Assembly (NCBI GenBank): GCA_958354085.1 | Contig: CATWUX010000083.1 | Coordinates: 1-10,033, forward strand | DNA: 10,033 nucleotides | Reading direction: 5' to 3' | DNA from: an uncultured Oscillospiraceae bacterium | GTDB taxonomy: Bacteria > Bacillota > Clostridia > Oscillospirales > Acutalibacteraceae | Shown: positions 6,704 to 10,033 of the stretch, one piece after another | How the letters are laid out: every line of letters starts with the position of its first letter | How positions within the stretch are numbered: position 1 is the stretch's first letter | The notes under the pieces: model-generated | Databases searched by the model: none | What the model was told of the DNA's origin: nothing | Seen by the model: only the letters and a program-made list of their open reading frames with translations | Program-made: the position numbers and the translations under genes

Positions 6704-7900
6704 ATGACTTATGCATTTGCCGATCGCGTGAAAACGCTGGCGCCGTCCGCCATTCGTGAAATTTTAAAATACAGTGCCGACCCCGAAGTCGTGCCGTTGT
6801 CTGCCGGCAATCCGGCTCCCGAGGCGTTCCCCGTGCAGGCGGTCGCCGAGATCACGGCGCGTGTTTTTCAGGAACGTCCCATTGACGCGCTGCAATACAG
6901 CTTTACCGAGGGGCTGCCGTCTTTGCGCACCCGTCTGTCCGCTTATATGCGGGATAAGCATCACGTCGGCACGGACAAGGATATGCTGCTGGTGACTTCC
7001 GGTGCGCAGCAGGTGATGGGGCTGGCAGCCAAGGTGCTGTGCAACGAGGGCGATGTCGTGATTTGCGAAAATCCCAGCTTTATCGGCTCGCTGACCTCGT
7101 TCCGTTCGCTCAACGCGAAGCTCGTGGGCGTGCCGATACAGGAGGACGGAATGGATCTGGCGGCGCTGGAACAGGCGCTGAAGGACAACCCCAACACCAA
7201 ATTCATTTATACGATCCCCAATTTCCAGAACCCGTCCGGTATTACCATGAGTATGGAGAAGCGGCGCGGCGTTTATGCACTGGCGACGAAATATGACGTG
7301 TTGGTGCTGGAGGATAATCCCTACGGCGATTTGCGGTACGAGGGTGAACATATTCCCGCTATCAAATCGCTGGATGACGGTGAGCGGGTGCTGTATGCGG
7401 GCAGCTTTTCCAAGGTGCTGTCGCCCGGCATGCGCGTCGGTTATGCCATCGGCCCGGCGGCATTGGTACAGAAAATGGTGGTTGCCAAGCAGGGAGAGGA
7501 TGTACATACCAATATTCTCGCGCAGATCATTTGTGACGAGTTCATGGGAAAATACGATTATGAAGCACACCTGCGCTATTTGCAGGATTTGTACCGCGTC
7601 AAAGCGCAACGCATGATGCAGCTGCTGGATACGCATCTGGTGCCGGCCGGTATCACATATCACCCGATTCAGGGCGGATTGTTCCTGTGGTGCGATTTGC
7701 CGGAGGGCGCCAATATGACCGAGTTTTGTACACTGGCGGTCAAGGAACACAAGGTCGCGGTGGTGCCGGGCAATGCATTTTCCGTGGGAGAAGCGCAGTC
7801 CTGCCGTTCGTTCCGCGTCAATTTCTCCACGCCGACCAACGAAGCGCTGGAACGCGGCGTGGAAAAGCTCGGAAAGTTTGCAGCCGCGTATTTGAAATAA
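6704..7900 (+). CDS. PLP-dependent aminotransferase, fold type I (MocR/LysN-like class I/II)
   Basis: The 398-residue enzyme transfers amino groups using pyridoxal phosphate. It looks like the stand-alone aminotransferases related to MocR catalytic domains, 2-aminoadipate aminotransferase (LysN) and ARO8. Visible motifs: PLSAGNP (31-37), TSGAQQVMGL for the PLP phosphate loop (98-107), PNFQNPSG with Asn177, LEDNPYGDLRY with Asp204 and Tyr207, the Schiff-base lysine Lys237 in GSFSKVLSPGMRVGY, and substrate-carboxylate Arg371 in FRVNFS. The set is complete, so it should be active. The donor and acceptor are not fixed by sequence: aromatic, branched-chain or 2-aminoadipate substrates are all known in this group. 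I chose ATG 6704, which has AAAGGAAG 8 bases upstream and starts like family members; an in-frame ATG at 6668 lacks a well-placed ribosome site. No HTH domain is fused. It is a single-gene unit, divergent from gltX. Confidence 0.93.
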   Translation: MTYAFADRVKTLAPSAIREILKYSADPEVVPLSAGNPAPEAFPVQAVAEITARVFQERPIDALQYSFTEGLPSLRTRLSAYMRDKHHVGTDKDMLLVTSGAQQVMGLAAKVLCNEGDVVICENPSFIGSLTSFRSLNAKLVGVPIQEDGMDLAALEQALKDNPNTKFIYTIPNFQNPSGITMSMEKRRGVYALATKYDVLVLEDNPYGDLRYEGEHIPAIKSLDDGERVLYAGSFSKVLSPGMRVGYAIGPAALVQKMVVAKQGEDVHTNILAQIICDEFMGKYDYEAHLRYLQDLYRVKAQRMMQLLDTHLVPAGITYHPIQGGLFLWCDLPEGANMTEFCTLAVKEHKVAVVPGNAFSVGEAQSCRSFRVNFSTPTNEALERGVEKLGKFAAAYLK

Positions 7901-7923
7901 GCTGTATAGGATGCGTACAAAAA

Positions 7924-7954
7924 GCAGTCTCGAAAACAAAGTTTTCGAGACTGC
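7924..7954. repeat. Perfect 14-bp inverted repeat (hairpin) after the aminotransferase gene
   Basis: GCAGTCTCGAAAAC (7924-7937) and GTTTTCGAGACTGC (7941-7954) pair without a mismatch around an AAA loop. It begins 24 bases after the aminotransferase stop, so it probably ends or protects that mRNA. On the + strand no U-tract follows (GATGTCTATTT). On the - strand the hairpin is followed by TTTTTGT, so it has terminator form only in the direction where no gene is seen. Confidence 0.8.
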
Positions 7955-8009
7955 GATGTCTATTTGGCATTGTGTTTGACGATGGGGGCAATTTTTGTGC
8001 ATCCAAAGC

Positions 8010-8038
8010 TGTACAAAACAAAATTTATGGTGTATAAT
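8010..8038 (+). promoter_or_regulatory. Probable promoter of the APH-fold gene
   Basis: A perfect -10 TATAAT (8033-8038) sits 17 bases after TGTACA (8010-8015), which matches 4 of 6 bases of the -35 consensus. Transcription would start near 8045, about 54 bases before ATG 8099. This argues against the in-frame ATG at 8045 as the translation start. Confidence 0.6.
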
Positions 8039-8098
8039 GAATCTATGAAATACAGGAATCGCCGTTTGGAGATGTCCTTGCATAAAAGGAGAGTACAT

Positions 8099-8845
8099 AT
8101 GGAATTTACGAATCTGCTCGCAGCGGGCGAAAAAATGGACGTTTACAAATGCGGGAATATGGCGGTCAAGCTGTTCCACACTGATTACGCCAAGGGCGAC
8201 GTGTTGTATGAAGCGCTGGTGCACGCTCGCGTGGAGGAAACCGGCTTGAATGTGCCAAAGATTCTGGAGGTTGCCAAAGAAAAAGACCAGTGGATCATTG
8301 CAATGGAGTGTATCGAGGGGAAAACGCTGGCGCAGATCATGGCGGAAGATCCCGCCAATACGGCTTCCTATCTGGAGCAGATGCTGGATCTGCAGCTGGA
8401 GGTGCATTCCAAGCGCGCACCGTCTCTGAACAAGCTGAAGGATAAGCTGATTGCCGATATCAAGGCGCTGACGGAGATTGACGATAATCGCAAATATGAG
8501 CTGCTGACGCGGCTGGACAGCATGCCGAAGCACGTCAAGCTGTGTCACGGCAATTTCTGCCCCTCCAATATTATGGTGCAGGGCGATAAGGTGTACATTG
8601 TGGACTGGATCGCCGCGACGCAGGGCAACGCCAGCGCGGACGTTGCCCGTACTTACTTGCTGCTGGCGCTGGAATCGCAGGCCAATGCGGATCTGTATTT
8701 GGATCTGTTCTGCAAAAAGACCGGCACAGCCAAAAAATATGTGCAGGAATGGCTGCCGATCGTGGCGGCGGCGCACCTGAAAAACTGCAAGCCGGAGGAG
8801 AAAGAACTCCTGATGCGCTGGCAGGACGTGGTGGATTACGAATAA
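8099..8845 (+). CDS. APH/choline-kinase-fold phosphotransferase family protein with altered catalytic loop
   Basis: The 248-residue soluble protein has the aminoglycoside-phosphotransferase/kinase-like fold. The N-lobe shows AVKLF with the ATP-binding Lys24, Glu38 as the likely helix-C partner, and a hinge at IAMECIEGKTL (67-77). The catalytic loop reads CHGNFCPSN (149-157) and the metal loop YIVDW with Asp169, then ATQGNASADVARTYLLL. The family's Brenner motif is HGDxxxxN; here the catalytic Asp is Asn152 (codon AAT, 8552-8554), while His150, Asn157 and Asp169 remain. The protein resembles clostridial and Fibrobacter 'phosphotransferase' paralogues of unknown substrate more than true resistance enzymes, so an antibiotic-resistance role should not be assumed. 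It may be weakly active, use another base, or be a pseudokinase. ATG 8099 has AAAGGAG 7 bases upstream (8085-8091). It has its own promoter and a strong terminator, and no obvious partner gene. Confidence 0.85.
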   Translation: MEFTNLLAAGEKMDVYKCGNMAVKLFHTDYAKGDVLYEALVHARVEETGLNVPKILEVAKEKDQWIIAMECIEGKTLAQIMAEDPANTASYLEQMLDLQLEVHSKRAPSLNKLKDKLIADIKALTEIDDNRKYELLTRLDSMPKHVKLCHGNFCPSNIMVQGDKVYIVDWIAATQGNASADVARTYLLLALESQANADLYLDLFCKKTGTAKKYVQEWLPIVAAAHLKNCKPEEKELLMRWQDVVDYE

Positions 8846-8847
8846 AG

Positions 8848-8886
8848 AAAAAACGGCAGCTGCGGGTTTCGGCAGCTGCCGTTTTT
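8848..8886 (+). terminator. Strong intrinsic terminator after the APH-fold gene
   Basis: A perfect 10-bp GC-rich stem, CGGCAGCTGC (8854-8863) with GCAGCTGCCG (8872-8881), encloses an 8-base loop. It is extended by A-T pairs from AAAAAA (8848-8853) and TTTTT (8882-8886). It starts 2 bases after the stop codon and could also work on the other strand. Confidence 0.93.
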
Positions 8887-8959
8887 CGTGCCGTCGGGAG
8901 GACATCCGGTTTCCTCGGATAAAGGTACGGAATCAACGGATAAAATCCTGTTTTTCATC

Positions 8960-8988
8960 TGGTCAAACGGGCGGATGTATGCTATACT
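8960..8988 (+). promoter_or_regulatory. Probable promoter of the recD2-like gene
   Basis: An extended -10 (TG at 8980-8981, one base, TATACT at 8983-8988) lies 17 bases after TGGTCA (8960-8965, 4 of 6 matches to the -35). The start would be near 8995. The stretch between the terminator at 8886 and this site shows nothing else. Confidence 0.5.
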
Positions 8989-9043
8989 CAAAAAAGAACA
9001 TATGGTTGTTTTGAAACGATTTGCGGAAAAGGACGTTGCCGGC

Positions 9044-10033
9044 ATGGAAGAAATGGAAGAAAAAGAGCTGCAAATGTTGCAGGGAACGGTGGAGCGCGTT
9101 GTGTTCCGCAATGAAGAAAACGGCTGGACAGTGCTGGATCTGACCGTTGAAGAGAATATGCACAAAGTGGTCGGGGTTCTCCCGACTGTACACGCGGGCG
9201 AATACCTGAAGCTGATGGGAAAGTGGGTGGAGCATCCGAGCTTCGGCATACAGTTCCGCGCCGAGCATTGCGAGCAGCAGCAGCCGACGGGCGCATCCGA
9301 GATTCTGCGCTATCTGTCATCCGGCGCTGTCAAAGGCGTAGGCCCGGCAACGGCCGTGCATATCGTAGAAAAATTCGGGGACGAAACGCTCCGGATTTTG
9401 GAGGAGGAGCCAGAGAGACTGGCGGAGGTGCGCGGTATTACGCCGAAACGCGCCGAGCAGATCGCGGCTGACTATGCCAGCCAGTTCGGGCTGCGGCAGG
9501 TGATGATGACCTTTGCCGGATACGGCCTGACGCCGAACGAAGCGCTGCGCTGCTGGAAACGATGGGGAGCGAGTACGATACAGCGGATCAAGGAAAACCC
9601 GTATCTTTTGTGCTCCGGCGGGCTGTATATCAGCTTTGAACGGGCGGACAGTATTTGCCGCGCGATGCAGCGCCCGCATGACGATCCCAATCGGGTGGAA
9701 GCCGGTGTGCTGTATGTTTTGCGGCACAATCTCGGTAACGGGCATACCTGCCTGCCGGAGAGAAAGCTGGTGCCGATTACGGCGCAGCTGCTGGAGGTGG
9801 AACCGGAGCTGGTGACGGATGTGCTGCGGAATATGCTGGCGACGTTTACGATCAAGCAGGAACTTATCCACGACGAAACGTTTTTGTTCCTCAGCCATAT
9901 GCATCAGGCGGAAAAATACGCAGCCGCGCGCATTCGGCTGATAGCCGGCTTTCCGCCGGAGGCCCATGAAAGCATGGAGAGCCGGCTGGATGCGCTGGAA
10001 AAGAATTATGGGATTCATTATGAGAAGCAGCAG
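9044..10033 (+). CDS. recD2: RecD2-like ATP-dependent DNA helicase, N-terminal part (3' end outside window)
   Basis: The first 330 residues of a protein that is usually 700-850 long are present. Residues 9-80 form the small N-terminal OB-like domain, with the hallmark QGTVERVVFRNEENGWTVL. Helix-hairpin-helix repeats follow at about 90-112 (YLSSGAVKGVGPATAVHIVEKF) and 126-145 (AEVRGITPKRAEQIAADY), then a third near 155-185 and a mixed helical domain. The helicase motor (Walker A onward) would begin just past the window edge, so activity cannot be checked here. RecD2 is a 5'-3' superfamily 1B helicase found in bacteria without RecBC, with roles in replication-fork repair and mismatch repair. 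I chose ATG 9044, which has AAAAGGA 11 bases upstream. An in-frame ATG at 9002 lies only about 6 bases from the predicted transcript start and lacks a ribosome site, but cannot be excluded. Confidence 0.9.
   Translation, partial: MEEMEEKELQMLQGTVERVVFRNEENGWTVLDLTVEENMHKVVGVLPTVHAGEYLKLMGKWVEHPSFGIQFRAEHCEQQQPTGASEILRYLSSGAVKGVGPATAVHIVEKFGDETLRILEEEPERLAEVRGITPKRAEQIAADYASQFGLRQVMMTFAGYGLTPNEALRCWKRWGASTIQRIKENPYLLCSGGLYISFERADSICRAMQRPHDDPNRVEAGVLYVLRHNLGNGHTCLPERKLVPITAQLLEVEPELVTDVLRNMLATFTIKQELIHDETFLFLSHMHQAEKYAAARIRLIAGFPPEAHESMESRLDALEKNYGIHYEKQQ

Noticed and set aside
8099..8845. Antibiotic-resistance (aminoglycoside phosphotransferase) gene
   Set aside because: Only the fold is shared. 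The catalytic Asp is replaced and the sequence resembles uncharacterised clostridial paralogues, so resistance is not supported.
6764..8905. A 713-codon open frame on the - strand across the aminotransferase and APH-fold genes
   Set aside because: It is striking because it crosses two genes and the gap between them. However, the translation is rich in His, Arg and Gln without domain-like order, and both sense genes have clear motifs, ribosome sites and promoters. Treated as an antisense shadow.
9317..10018. A 233-codon antisense frame opposite the recD2-like gene
   Set aside because: The sense strand carries clear RecD2 OB and helix-hairpin-helix motifs; the antisense product has none.
1..10033. 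Defence system, mobile element, CRISPR or biosynthetic cluster
   Set aside because: No transposase, integrase, nuclease, toxin-antitoxin pair, direct-repeat array or biosynthetic core gene was seen on either strand. The recD2-like helicase and XRE gene are ordinary chromosomal genes separated by unrelated units.

Overview
The window looks like a chromosomal segment of a moderately GC-rich anaerobic Firmicute, most likely a Clostridia/Oscillospiraceae-type gut bacterium. The evidence is strong AGGAGG-type ribosome binding sites, sigma-A-like promoters, intrinsic terminators with U-tracts, a gltX-glnS aminoacyl-tRNA synthetase pair of clostridial type, a heterodimeric drug-exporter-type ABC pair and a RecD2-type helicase. 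This placement is inferred from protein style, not from any search. No insertion sequence, phage gene, CRISPR array, tRNA or rRNA is visible.

Layout. (1) Positions 1-2500, + strand: the C-terminal ATPase part of one ABC exporter half-transporter, cut by the window edge, then a complete second half-transporter. They share an ATGA stop/start overlap, and their motifs are complementary-degenerate, as in TM287/288- or BmrCD-like heterodimers. A terminator follows at 2522-2561. (2) 2592-3112, +: a small XRE-family regulator with its own promoter and a palindrome upstream. A bidirectional terminator at 3127-3170 is shared with the converging synthetase operon. (3) 3174-6529, - strand: gltX (glutamyl-tRNA synthetase) followed after 17 bases by glnS (glutaminyl-tRNA synthetase), read from a near-consensus promoter at 6582-6610. 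(4) 6598-7900, +: a PLP-dependent fold-type I aminotransferase, divergent from gltX, with interlocked promoters. (5) 7901-8886, +: a perfect hairpin, a promoter, a small APH/choline-kinase-fold protein with Asn in place of the usual catalytic Asp, and a strong terminator. (6) 8960-end, +: the N-terminal 330 residues of a RecD2-like helicase, cut by the window edge before its motor domains.

The genes mostly form independent units: an export pump, a regulator, tRNA charging, amino-acid metabolism, a kinase-like protein and DNA repair. The clear functional partnerships are the two ABC subunits and the GluRS/GlnRS pair, which together would charge tRNA-Glu and tRNA-Gln directly. I found no convincing new multi-gene system. 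The items most worth a second look are the APH-fold protein with the altered catalytic loop, the GluRS with unusual signature motifs, the interlocked divergent promoters at 6582-6630, and the 14-bp perfect hairpin at 7924-7954.
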